This document shows positions 25,206 to 33,216 of a stretch of DNA of 64,000 nucleotides, one piece after another; position 1 is the first letter of the stretch, and each line of letters starts with the position of its first letter. The DNA is from JAXMAR01 sp046350295 (GTDB taxonomy: Bacteria > Planctomycetota > Planctomycetia > Gemmatales > Gemmataceae), in NCBI GenBank assembly GCA_046350295.1, contig JAXMAR010000002.1, positions 186,001-250,000 on the forward strand, read 5' to 3'. A model generated the notes under the pieces. That model was not told where the DNA came from. It was given only the letters and a program-made list of their open reading frames with translations, and ran no database searches. Position numbers and translations under genes: made by a program.

Positions 25206-27419
25206 ATGCGCGGACTATTCATCATCACCGTTACGCTCGGCTCCGCCTTGTTGTTCCTTGTGCAGCCGATGTGCGCGCGGTTCCTGCTGCCGCTCTTGGG
25301 CGGGACGCCGGCGGTGTGGACGACGTGCATGCTCTTTTTTCAGGCGGGGCTGCTGGCGGGGTACGCCTATGCGCACCTCCTGCCGGGCCGCCTGGGTCTG
25401 GGGGCGCATGCGCTGTTGCACTGTCTGTTGCTCGGCGCCGCCGCGCTGCTGCTGCCTTTCAACCTCACGGAGACGACGCCGGGCGACTGGCCGGTCCCGT
25501 GGCTTTTGTTGACGCTGGCCGTCGCCGTCGGGGCGCCTTACATGTTGCTGGCGGCCAACGCGCCGTTGCTGCAGCGCTGGTTCGCGAAAAGCGGCCGCGA
25601 CCCCTATTTCCTGTATGCGGCGAGCAATATCGGCAGTTTCGCGGGGCTGCTGGCGTACCCCTTTCTCCTCGAGCCGGCGTGGGGCTTGCGCGAGCAGGCG
25701 CTGATATGGGCCGGCGGCTTCTTTGCGCTGACCGCGCTCACGGTCGCGTGCACGGCGCTTGGCGCCTGGAAACACGCCGCAGCGCCGGTTGGCGCCGGGA
25801 GCGGGGGCGTCTCAGGCCTCGACGCACGCGCTGAGGAACGCGGACACCTCGGCTGGCAGCGGCTGCGCTGGCTGCTGCTCGCGCTCGTGCCGTCCAGCCT
25901 CATGCTCAGCGTCACGAGCTACCTGACGACCGACATCGCTCCGCTGCCGCTGTTCTGGGTGATCCCGCTCGGGCTTTACCTGCTGACCTTCGTCCTCGCC
26001 TTCTCGCGGCGTACGCTCGTCGCGCAACGGGCGCTGGTGCGCTGGTCGCCGCTCGCGGTCGTGATCGCGGTGTTGATGATCCTGCGCGAGGCGAACGAGC
26101 CCATCCTCCTCGTGCTCGGGCTGCACGTCGCCGTCTTCGCCATGCTGGCGCTGATGTGCCATGGGGAGCTGGCGCGAACGCGGCCGCCTGTCCAGCGCTT
26201 GACGGAGTTCTATCTCTGGCTGGCGCTGGGAGGCGTGCTCGGGGGCCTGGTCAACGCTGTCGTGGCGCCGCTGCTCTTCAAAGGACTCGTCGAGTATCCG
26301 CTGATACTCGTGCTCGCCATGTTTCTGCGCCCCCGGGCGGCGGACCTGGACCGTGCGCGCGTGGCGCCGCCGTGGGAGACCGCGACGCGCCTCGACGTCG
26401 TCATCGGCTTGACGGTCGGCGCCTTGTCGCTGGTCCTCGTGCTCGGCGGGGGACTTTTCGGCATGGAGGCGGACCCGCTCAGCCTGGTGGTGTGCTTCGT
26501 CGTGCCGCTGATCGCGACATACGCGTTCCACGCCTACCCGGTCCGTTTCGCGCTCGCGCTGGGCGGCATCGTGGTCGCCGGCTCGTGGTATCCGACCGTG
26601 CTCGGCACTGTCGTCCTGCGCGAGCGCAGTTTCTTCGGCGTCCACCGCGTCGCCGAACGGGACGGCCTGCGCTGCCTCATCCACGGACACATCCTGCACG
26701 GTTGCCAGGATCCGGAGCGGCCCCGCGAGCCATTGACGTATTACAGCAAGACGGGGCCGGCGGGGCGTTTCTTGCTCGCGCTCAAGGGGGACGACCGGCT
26801 GCGGCACGTCGGCCTGGTCGGATTGGGGACAGGATCGCTGGCCGCATACGCCGAGAAGGACGATGCGTGGACGTTTTTCGAGATCGATCCGACGGTCATC
26901 CGCATCGCCCGCGACAGCGGCTGGTTCACGTTTCTGGCCGATGCGCAGAGACGCAAGGCCCGGATCGACATCGTCCCCGGCGACGCCCGACTGGCGCTGC
27001 GGTCTTTCCGTGGAGACAAGTTCGGCGTCCTCGTCCTCGACGCCTTCGGTTCCGACGCCATCCCGACGCACCTGCTGACGCGCGAAGCGTTCGAGGAATA
27101 TCGCGGCCGGCTACGTGACGACGGCTATCTGCTCATCCATGTCTCCAACAACTATGTCGATCTCAAGCCCGTGCTCGCCAACCTCGCCGGGGACCTCAAG
27201 GCGCAGTGTCGCGTGTTCGACCAGGGAAAACTCTCGGCAAGCGAGGAGGCGAGCGGGAAGAAGCCGTCGGTCTGGGTCGTTTTCTTCTGGCCGCCGGCGG
27301 CATTTCCGGAAAGCCTTCTGGGCTGGGACCGGCCGGCGCCGCGCCCGGACCTGGGCGTCTGGACGGACGATCGGGCCAACCTGCTGCCGCTGCTGCGCTG
27401 GACTTCGAGCGAAGAATAG
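25206..27419 (+). CDS. Fused MFS-type membrane domain / spermidine synthase-like protein
   Basis: 737 residues. N-terminal about 480 residues contain about 12-14 membrane helices (GSALLFLVQPMCARFLLPLL GG start typical of this family). C-terminal about 220 residues form a Rossmann methyltransferase-like spermidine-synthase fold: LVGLGTGSLAAYAEKDDAW, FFEIDPTVIRIARDS, DIVPGDARLALRSFRGDKF, VLVLDAFGSDAIPTHLLT. The polyamine-binding residues of genuine SpeE are not obvious, so the true substrate is open. In bacteria these fusions are widespread and uncharacterised. It is followed by glgC on the same strand, 93 bp away. Confidence 0.88.
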   Translation: MRGLFIITVTLGSALLFLVQPMCARFLLPLLGGTPAVWTTCMLFFQAGLLAGYAYAHLLPGRLGLGAHALLHCLLLGAAALLLPFNLTETTPGDWPVPWLLLTLAVAVGAPYMLLAANAPLLQRWFAKSGRDPYFLYAASNIGSFAGLLAYPFLLEPAWGLREQALIWAGGFFALTALTVACTALGAWKHAAAPVGAGSGGVSGLDARAEERGHLGWQRLRWLLLALVPSSLMLSVTSYLTTDIAPLPLFWVIPLGLYLLTFVLAFSRRTLVAQRALVRWSPLAVVIAVLMILREANEPILLVLGLHVAVFAMLALMCHGELARTRPPVQRLTEFYLWLALGGVLGGLVNAVVAPLLFKGLVEYPLILVLAMFLRPRAADLDRARVAPPWETATRLDVVIGLTVGALSLVLVLGGGLFGMEADPLSLVVCFVVPLIATYAFHAYPVRFALALGGIVVAGSWYPTVLGTVVLRERSFFGVHRVAERDGLRCLIHGHILHGCQDPERPREPLTYYSKTGPAGRFLLALKGDDRLRHVGLVGLGTGSLAAYAEKDDAWTFFEIDPTVIRIARDSGWFTFLADAQRRKARIDIVPGDARLALRSFRGDKFGVLVLDAFGSDAIPTHLLTREAFEEYRGRLRDDGYLLIHVSNNYVDLKPVLANLAGDLKAQCRVFDQGKLSASEEASGKKPSVWVVFFWPPAAFPESLLGWDRPAPRPDLGVWTDDRANLLPLLRWTSSEE

Positions 27420-27512
27420 ACGGGCGGGGGCGCGGCTGTTATCATCGTCTGCGTCTTGGCTCGCGCCATGAAGCGAAACACGGAACAAGACCCTCGTAAG
27501 CGGACATACTCC

Positions 27513-28799
27513 ATGCAAAACGTCTTGAGCTTGATCCTGGGCGGCGGCCGCGGCGCTCGCCTCTATCCCCTCACCATGCTCCGCTCCAAGCCGGCCGTCC
27601 CCCTGGCTGGCAAATATCGCCTCATCGACATCCCGATCAGCAACTGCATCAACTCCGGCTGCAACCGCATTTACGTCCTCACGCAGTTCCTCTCCGTCAG
27701 CCTGCACCGGCACATCGGCAACACTTACAAGTTCGATCCTTTCAGCCGTGGCTTCGTCGAAGTCCTGGCGGCGCAGCAGACGCCCGAGAAATCCGACTGG
27801 TACCAGGGGACGGCCGACGCCGTGCGGCAAAACGCCCGTTACATCCACGAAGACCCGTGCGACCACGTGATGATCCTTTCCGGCGATCAGATCTACCGCA
27901 TGGACTTCCGTCACCTGCTCGATCTGCACAAGCAGACGGACTCCGATTGCACCATTGCCGTCCTGCCGGTGCACAAATCCCAGACGGCCGGCTTCGGCCT
28001 GTGCAAGCTCGACGACGACGGCAAGGTGGTCGACTTCATCGAGAAGCCGAAGCAGGAAGAGCAGCTGGGGCCGTTCGTCACCAGCGAGGATTGGATGCGG
28101 AAGCGCGGCATCGAGGCCGCCGGCCGGCCCTACCTGGCGAGCATGGGCATCTACCTCTTCAAGCGCGACGCCCTGTTCCATCTGCTCAACTCGCCGCCGC
28201 TGGCGACCGACTTCGGCAAGGAGGTTTTCCCGCGCAGCATCAAGACCCACCGTGTCACGGCATACCTCTTCGACGGCTTCTGGGAAGACGTCGGCACCAT
28301 CAAGTCCTATCACGAGGCGAGCCTGGCCTTGACCGGCGATGCGCCCCCGTTCGATTTCCACACGCTCGAAGGCGTCATCTACACGCGCATGCGTTATCTC
28401 CCCGCCTCGCGCATCAATGCCGCTCGCCTCGATCAGTGCCTGGTCGCCGACGGCTGCGTGATCGGCGCCGGCACGACCATCACGCGCTGTGTCATCGGCG
28501 TGCGCACGCAGATCGGCCGCAACGTGACGCTGCGCAACAGCGTCATCAGCGGCGCCGACCGCTTCCAGACTCGCGCCGAGCGCGCCGAGAAGCGGCACGG
28601 CGGCGTGCCGTGCCTGGGCATCGGCGACGGCACGGTGATCGACAACGCCATCATCGACAAGGACGCCTCGATCGGCGCGAACTGCCGCATCATCAACCAA
28701 GACCGGCTCACCGAGGCGGACGGGAAGAACTACGTCATCCGTGAAGGCATCGTCGTCATCCCGAAGGGGGCGGTGCTGCTCGATGGGACGGTGATTTGA
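27513..28799 (+). CDS. glgC: Glucose-1-phosphate adenylyltransferase (ADP-glucose pyrophosphorylase)
   Basis: Makes ADP-glucose for glycogen synthesis. 428 residues from ATG 27513 (MQNVLSLILGGGRG), about the E. coli length; the frame to 27456 adds an unlikely leader. Signatures: LILGGGRGARLYPLT, KPAVPLAGKYRLIDIPISNC, WYQGTADAVRQNARYI, the catalytic Asp in HVMILSGDQIYRMDF, YLASMGIYLFKRDAL, FDGFWEDVGTIKSYHEASL, and a C-terminal left-handed beta-helix (CVIGAGTTITRCVIGVRTQI). No glgA, glgB or glgP gene is adjacent. Confidence 0.95.
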   Translation: MQNVLSLILGGGRGARLYPLTMLRSKPAVPLAGKYRLIDIPISNCINSGCNRIYVLTQFLSVSLHRHIGNTYKFDPFSRGFVEVLAAQQTPEKSDWYQGTADAVRQNARYIHEDPCDHVMILSGDQIYRMDFRHLLDLHKQTDSDCTIAVLPVHKSQTAGFGLCKLDDDGKVVDFIEKPKQEEQLGPFVTSEDWMRKRGIEAAGRPYLASMGIYLFKRDALFHLLNSPPLATDFGKEVFPRSIKTHRVTAYLFDGFWEDVGTIKSYHEASLALTGDAPPFDFHTLEGVIYTRMRYLPASRINAARLDQCLVADGCVIGAGTTITRCVIGVRTQIGRNVTLRNSVISGADRFQTRAERAEKRHGGVPCLGIGDGTVIDNAIIDKDASIGANCRIINQDRLTEADGKNYVIREGIVVIPKGAVLLDGTVI

Positions 28800-28925
28800 G
28801 CGGGCTCCTACGGGTTTTGTCCCAAGGCCCGCGGTGTGGTAGCGGCGTGAGACGAATCGACACCTGGATTTGAGGAATGACCAACTGGACCTTATTCTCA
28901 CCTGGGATGAAAGTGAGATGAACGC

Positions 28926-29486
28926 ATGAAAACCGCGACCGCGACCAAGCTCAACGGCATCAGTTCCGAGGCGGTTTGCACGGCGACCGGCAAGACGTGG
29001 GACGAATGGCTCGCGGCGCTCGATGCCGAGGGCTGTCGCACGATGACTCACCGGGAGATCGTGGCGGTCGTCGCCGCTAAGTTCGACGTCGGCCCGTGGT
29101 GGCGGCAAATGGTGACGGTCGGCTATGAGCAAGGCCGCGGGCTGCGCAGGAAGCATCAGAAGCCGGACGGCTATCAGATCAGTCGAAACAAGACGCTGGC
29201 GGTCGACGTGGGGGAGGCGTTTGCCGCGTGGAAGGAACCGCGGAAGCGCAGACGTTGGCTGGCCGACGCGGAATTCACGGTGCGCAAGGCGACCGAAAAT
29301 AAATCCCTGCGCCTCACCTGGGTGGATGGCACGACGACCCTCGAAGTGAACTTCTATGTCAAGGGGGCGGGAAAGTGCCAGGTGTCGGTGCAGCACAACA
29401 AGCTGGGAGGCGCGCGGGCGGCGCAGAAGATGAAGGCGTACTGGGGCGAGCAACTGGAGCGCTTGAAAGAGACGATCGAGGGATGA
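28926..29486 (+). CDS. DUF4287 + AHSA1/SRPBCC domain protein
   Basis: 186 residues. Residues about 1-70 match the DUF4287 module (SEAVCTATGKTWDEWLAALD, WRQMVTVGYEQGRGLR). Residues about 80-185 are an SRPBCC/START-like fold as in Hsp90-ATPase-activator homologues (RRWLADAEFTVRKATENKSL, KGAGKCQVSVQHNKLGG, WGEQLERLKETIEG). Cytosolic. Such fusions are of unknown function. It overlaps the following HAD gene by an ATGA (29483-29486), so translation is probably coupled. Confidence 0.82.
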   Translation: MKTATATKLNGISSEAVCTATGKTWDEWLAALDAEGCRTMTHREIVAVVAAKFDVGPWWRQMVTVGYEQGRGLRRKHQKPDGYQISRNKTLAVDVGEAFAAWKEPRKRRRWLADAEFTVRKATENKSLRLTWVDGTTTLEVNFYVKGAGKCQVSVQHNKLGGARAAQKMKAYWGEQLERLKETIEG

Positions 29487-30148
29487 TTAACAGGACCAAA
29501 ATGCGACCGCGCGCCATCTTCTTCGATTTCGACGGCACGCTCGCCGATAGCTACGAGGCGATCGCGGCGAGCGTCAACCATGTGCGGCAGGCCTGGCGCT
29601 TGGCGCCGCTGACCGTTGACGAGGTGAAACGCCACGTGGGTCGGGGGGCGGATCAGCTTCTGGCGGAAACCTGTCCGGAGTGCGATGTCGCCGAAGGCCT
29701 CGCCTTGTACCGGGCCCATCACCCGTCCGTCATGCTGACCGGGACACGCCTACTGCCAGGCGCGCGCGCGGCGCTCGAAGCCTTGCACGCTGCCGGGATT
29801 CGTCTTGGCATTTGCAGCAACAAGCCGCGCGCCTTCACGGAGCGGATCGTCACCCATCTGGGTATCGCCGAGTTTTTCGCCGCGCTTCTGGGACCGGAAG
29901 ACGTGCGGCACATCAAGCCGGCGCCCGACATGCTGCTTACCGGCATAAAGCGGCTGAACGTGTCGGCGGCCGAGACGCTCTACGTTGGGGACATGGTTGT
30001 CGACATCCGCACGGCGCGGGCGGCGGGCGTTCGCGTCTGGGTCGTGCCGACCGGGTCCGATTCGCGGGGCGGCCTCGAGTCAGCGGCGCCGGATCGGTTG
30101 ATTGAAAACCTCGCGGTGATCCCGGGCCTGATCGCGTCGGAGCCCTAG
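29483..30148 (+). CDS. HAD-family hydrolase, phosphoglycolate phosphatase-like
   Basis: 221 residues. HAD motif I in AIFFDFDGTLADSYEAIAAS, motif II in IRLGICSNKPRAFTE, motif III Lys in DVRHIKPAPDMLL, motif IV in LYVGDMVVDIRTARAAG. A four-helix cap (about residues 25-90) puts it in the Gph/beta-phosphoglucomutase branch. ATG 29483 overlaps the previous stop; an in-frame ATG at 29501 has a better-spaced CAGGA and is a serious alternative. Substrate unproven. Confidence 0.85.
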   Translation: MINRTKMRPRAIFFDFDGTLADSYEAIAASVNHVRQAWRLAPLTVDEVKRHVGRGADQLLAETCPECDVAEGLALYRAHHPSVMLTGTRLLPGARAALEALHAAGIRLGICSNKPRAFTERIVTHLGIAEFFAALLGPEDVRHIKPAPDMLLTGIKRLNVSAAETLYVGDMVVDIRTARAAGVRVWVVPTGSDSRGGLESAAPDRLIENLAVIPGLIASEP

Positions 30149-30205
30149 CGAATCGTCGCCGCATTCCATAGCTTCTGTCGTACGCGGGTTGGGCATGGCT
30201 ACCAC

Positions 30206-30225
30206 GGGTGGCACGCGTGCCACCC
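30206..30225. repeat. Perfect 20-bp palindrome between convergent genes
   Basis: GGGTGGCACGCGTGCCACCC is fully self-complementary. It lies in the 98-bp gap between the ends of the HAD gene (+) and the glmM-like gene (-). It has no flanking T-tract. It may act as a bidirectional transcription stop or be one copy of a dispersed palindromic repeat; I cannot tell which. Confidence 0.7.
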
Positions 30226-30246
30226 AACGAAATCCGAACGCTGCCG

Positions 30247-31590
30247 CTAGATCGTTGCCAGGGTTCGTGTCTGTTCGATCAGCCGTCGCGCCTCATCCGC
30301 CGCCGGCGCCTCGGCGATGATGCGGACGATGGGCTCGGTGTTGCTCGGACGCAGGTGGACCCAGCGGTCGGGCCAGTCGAGGCGGAGCCCGTCGAGCGTG
30401 TTGGCCTTGGCCTCGGGCCAGCCGCTTGTCAGGCGGCGATAGGCGTCGGGGAGCCTTGCGGGAGCGATGGCCGCCTTGTCTTTCACGATCACATAGCGCG
30501 GCAGCTCGCTCACGATATGCTCCAGTGACGTCTTTCTTGCCACGAGCAAATCGAGCGTCAGCGCCATGCCGATGAAGGGATCGCGGACCCAGCCGATGCG
30601 CGGGTCGATGACGCCGCCATTGCCCTCGCCGCCGATCAGGGCGTTCACCTCGCGCATCTTGGCGACGACGTTTGCCTCGCCGACGGCGCTGCGATGACAG
30701 GGAACGCCGAAGCGCGCGGCCAGATCCTCGATGACGCGCGACGTCGACATGTTGATGACCACGGGGCCTTGGTCGACGCGGAGACGCGCCAGCACGGCCA
30801 GGGCCAACGTCAACTCCTCACCGAGGTAGCGGCCGGCGCCGTCGACAAGCGCGAGGCGATCGGCGTCCGGATCGAGGATAAAGCCGAGATCGACCTGGGA
30901 ACCCTTCACGGCTTCCAGCACGTCGCCGACGTTTTCTTCGAGCGGTTCAGGGGGGTGCGCGAAGCGGCCATCCTGGTCGCCGCCGATGACCTGGTTGTTC
31001 GTGTGAAGCGATTGAAGCAGGCGCGCGCCGAGACTGCCGCCGGCGCCGCCGTTGGCGTCGAGGAGGACGCGGAAACCGCGGGCCTTGATGCCGCCGACAT
31101 CGACGTGGCGTAACACGCGCTCGAGGTGCCAGTCTCCCGCCCCGGCTTCCTCACGAAAGCCGCCCAGCTTGTCCCAGGGCGCGAGCGACGGGCCGGTGTC
31201 GTAGAGGCGCTTCACCTCGGCGCCGCGCTCGGCGGAAAGGACCGCGCCGTCGGGGCCGAACAACTTGAGTCCGTTCCACGGGGCCGGATTGTGGCTGGCG
31301 GTGATCTGGACCGCCCCGCTCGCTTTCATCTCGCGCACGGCGACACCGACGGTAGGCGTCGGCAGGATGCCCAGGTCGACAACGTCGCAGCCGGCCGCCT
31401 CGAGACCGGCGATGACGGCGTGACGCAGCATCGGGCCCGAAGGCCGGCTGTCTCTCGCAAGCAGAACGGGACCGCCGGCACTTCCCACAGACTGGCCAAG
31501 GGCGGACGCGAAGGCGGTTGCGACCATTGGGGTGAGGCCATCGCCGATGATGCCGCGGACGCCGGAAACGCTGACGATCAGGTTAGCCAT
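30247..31590 (-). CDS. glmM: Phosphoglucosamine mutase / phosphomannomutase family protein
   Basis: 447 residues, alpha-D-phosphohexomutase superfamily. All four active-site loops are visible: phosphoserine loop GAVQITASHNPAPWNGLKLF, metal loop GFILDPDADRLALV, sugar loop IGGEGNGGVIDPRIG, and phosphate loop HLRPSNTEPIVRIIAEAP. The EGNGGV sugar loop and overall length favour GlmM (glucosamine-6-P to glucosamine-1-P for cell-wall or LPS precursors) over phosphoglucomutase, but assignment between GlmM and ManB is not certain. It stands alone rather than beside cdaA-cdaR as in Firmicutes. Divergent from the Wza-like gene. Confidence 0.88.
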   Translation of the reverse strand: MANLIVSVSGVRGIIGDGLTPMVATAFASALGQSVGSAGGPVLLARDSRPSGPMLRHAVIAGLEAAGCDVVDLGILPTPTVGVAVREMKASGAVQITASHNPAPWNGLKLFGPDGAVLSAERGAEVKRLYDTGPSLAPWDKLGGFREEAGAGDWHLERVLRHVDVGGIKARGFRVLLDANGGAGGSLGARLLQSLHTNNQVIGGDQDGRFAHPPEPLEENVGDVLEAVKGSQVDLGFILDPDADRLALVDGAGRYLGEELTLALAVLARLRVDQGPVVINMSTSRVIEDLAARFGVPCHRSAVGEANVVAKMREVNALIGGEGNGGVIDPRIGWVRDPFIGMALTLDLLVARKTSLEHIVSELPRYVIVKDKAAIAPARLPDAYRRLTSGWPEAKANTLDGLRLDWPDRWVHLRPSNTEPIVRIIAEAPAADEARRLIEQTRTLATI

Positions 31591-31688
31591 CCGTTTTCGC
31601 TCAACTTTAGCTCAAGTGGGGCCGATGAAGACGAAACGCGACTCCACGGCCGCGCAATCGGCAGAATCCCCACGGTCCCTCACAATCT

Positions 31689-32471
31689 ATGAAGGCCCGG
31701 CAAACAGCGGCATCTCGGCGAAGGCAAGGCGGCGCTTTGGGGGCCGTCATCTTCGGCCCGCTGCGCGGCCTGCCCTTGCTCGCCGGGCTGTTGTTGCTGG
31801 GCGGCTGCACGGGGGAACGGGCGGCGGTCGAGCGCAAGCTGCTGGCCGACAAGGGAGACCCGATGCGGCGCGAAGGGGTGTTCGAGCATTATGTGGTGCA
31901 GTGCCCCGATGTGATCGAGCTGCGCGTGTCGTTTCGTCCTGAGTTGAGCAAGAACTATCGCGTGGCGGCGGATGGCTGCATCGATCTGGGGGACTATGGC
32001 AGGCTGCGCGTGGAAGGGAAGACGCCGGCGGGCATCGCCGAGGTCGTGGCCCGGCAGATCGGCGCCGTCGCGAACGACATCCGGGTCCGCGTCGCGGAGT
32101 TTCGCAGTCAACACCTGCTGCTTTTCGGGCAGGTGGTCGGCTGGCAGCGAACGGTGCCGTATCAAGGCCAGGAGACGGTGCTCGATGTGTTGCAGCGCGT
32201 CGGCGGCATCACGGCGGGGGCCGAGCCGCGCGAGGTCTACGTGGTCCGCACGCATGTGCTCGACGGCGCCCAACCGGAGTTGTTCCAGATCGACCTGGAC
32301 GCCATCGTCGTCAAGAAGGACATGAAGACGAACATCCGCTTGTTGCCGTACGACCAGATCTACGTGGGGGAGACAGTGCGGTCACGCGTGGAGCGGAACT
32401 TTCCGGCCTGGTTCCGGCCCCTTTTGCAGGTGTTCTGGGACACCAAGCCGGCGGAGGAAAAGGGCGAATAA
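31689..32471 (+). CDS. Polysaccharide export (Wza-like) outer-membrane lipoprotein
   Basis: 260 residues. Signal peptide with lipobox LLLLGGC (lipid-modified Cys about residue 40). Poly_export domain at about residues 65-140 (VQCPDVIELRVSFRPELSKN, ADGCIDLGDYGRLRVEGKTP) followed by an SLBB-like segment (RSQHLLLFGQVVGWQRTVPY, TVLDVLQRVGGITAGAEPRE). The C-terminal amphipathic segment (FPAWFRPLLQVFW) resembles the Wza outer-membrane helix. It would form the exit channel for EPS. The EPS assembly genes are at 57.7-64 kb, so it is remote from its likely partners. Confidence 0.85.
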   Translation: MKARQTAASRRRQGGALGAVIFGPLRGLPLLAGLLLLGGCTGERAAVERKLLADKGDPMRREGVFEHYVVQCPDVIELRVSFRPELSKNYRVAADGCIDLGDYGRLRVEGKTPAGIAEVVARQIGAVANDIRVRVAEFRSQHLLLFGQVVGWQRTVPYQGQETVLDVLQRVGGITAGAEPREVYVVRTHVLDGAQPELFQIDLDAIVVKKDMKTNIRLLPYDQIYVGETVRSRVERNFPAWFRPLLQVFWDTKPAEEKGE

Positions 32472-32807
32472 AGGGAATCGGGCGCAAGTTCCCCGCGGAA
32501 AGCGCCTCACGTGTTGGCGGTCCTTCGAGGGCTGGCGCTGACCGGCTCCCTGTCGACGTCCAGTGCCCGCCGGTCTTGCCCAGAGCGCAGAGGCGGCATC
32601 CCCTGCCCGTCGCGCGAATCCGACCAGCGATTCCCGCCGATTTTCCTCAAGTCCGTTTGCTCGCCCCGGCTTTGGGGCGCATGATCCTTACGCACGAGCA
32701 TGATTGAGCGAGCTGGTAAGACGCGGCGACCCCGGAGGCTTACTGCCTCCGCGCTCGCCTGAGCTTCCCGCCATCCCCTTGGACCGCACTTGCAAAGGAA
32801 CGACACC
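32472..32807. other. Intergenic region with a small hairpin; no gene seen
   Basis: 336 bp between the Wza-like gene and the small lipoprotein gene. It holds a 7-bp perfect stem, CGGAGGC TTACT GCCTCCG at 32733-32751, about 57 bp upstream of the next start. This might be a leader structure. I see no ORF with coding character and no clear promoter. Confidence 0.4.
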
Positions 32808-33093
32808 ATGGTTCGTTCACGCTGGGCCCCCCTCGCCCTGGCCGGCTGCACGCTGTTCTTTTCCGGCTGCTCCAGCTGGAGCGAGAACGGCCTCTTCAGC
32901 CGCTTCCGCACGACCTCGATGATGCAGATCGCGGCTGCTGCGAAGAAGCCGCCCCCGATTTCGACGCGGCGCCCCTGCTCACCCCGCCCACCGGCTCGAC
33001 CGTCGCGCCGCCCTGGCCCCGCCGCCGCGCATCGTCCCCATCCCGCACGCGGCCCCGTTGCCTTACACGCCGACGGGGCGAATCGGACGGTAA
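32808..33093 (+). CDS. Small secreted/lipoprotein, frameshifted
   Basis: ATG 32808 gives a basic start and hydrophobic signal (APLALAGCTLFFSGCSSW) with a lipobox-like FSGC. After FSRFRTTSMMQIAAAA the frame is lost near 32950 in a C-run; shifting frame gives PDFDAAPLLTPPTGSTVAPP, and a second shift near 33025 gives PPPRIVPIPHAAPLPYTPTG ending at TAA 33091-33093. The product would be a short Pro-rich exported lipoprotein of about 95 residues. No family recognised. The restored Pro-rich reading is my reconstruction. Confidence 0.5.
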
Positions 33094-33120
33094 GTGGCGC
33101 CGCCAGACTGGGTAGCGGAA

Positions 33121-33185
33121 CTCGCCAGAGTTCCGAGGCCGCGGAAGTCTTGGCGAGAGGAAGCGGAAGTCTTGGCGACTTCCGC
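33121..33185. repeat. GAAGTC-family direct and inverted repeats
   Basis: GCGGAAGTCTTGGCGA occurs twice (33141-33156 and 33163-33178). The second copy forms a 9-bp stem GCGGAAGTC / GACTTCCGC around TTGGC (33163-33185), and CTCGCCA at 33121 pairs with TGGCGAG at 33151. It lies between the lipoprotein gene and the convergent ceramidase-like gene. It shares the GAAGTC core with the elements at 3141 and 9300. Confidence 0.7.
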
Positions 33186-33216
33186 GACCATCAGACGATC
33201 TCCGCGACCACAAGGA

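Noticed and set aside
27111..29453. Long minus-strand ORF (780 codons) opposite glgC and the MFS fusion
   Set aside because: Shadow of the plus-strand genes in high-GC DNA; its translation lacks any domain and the plus-strand proteins are clearly conserved.
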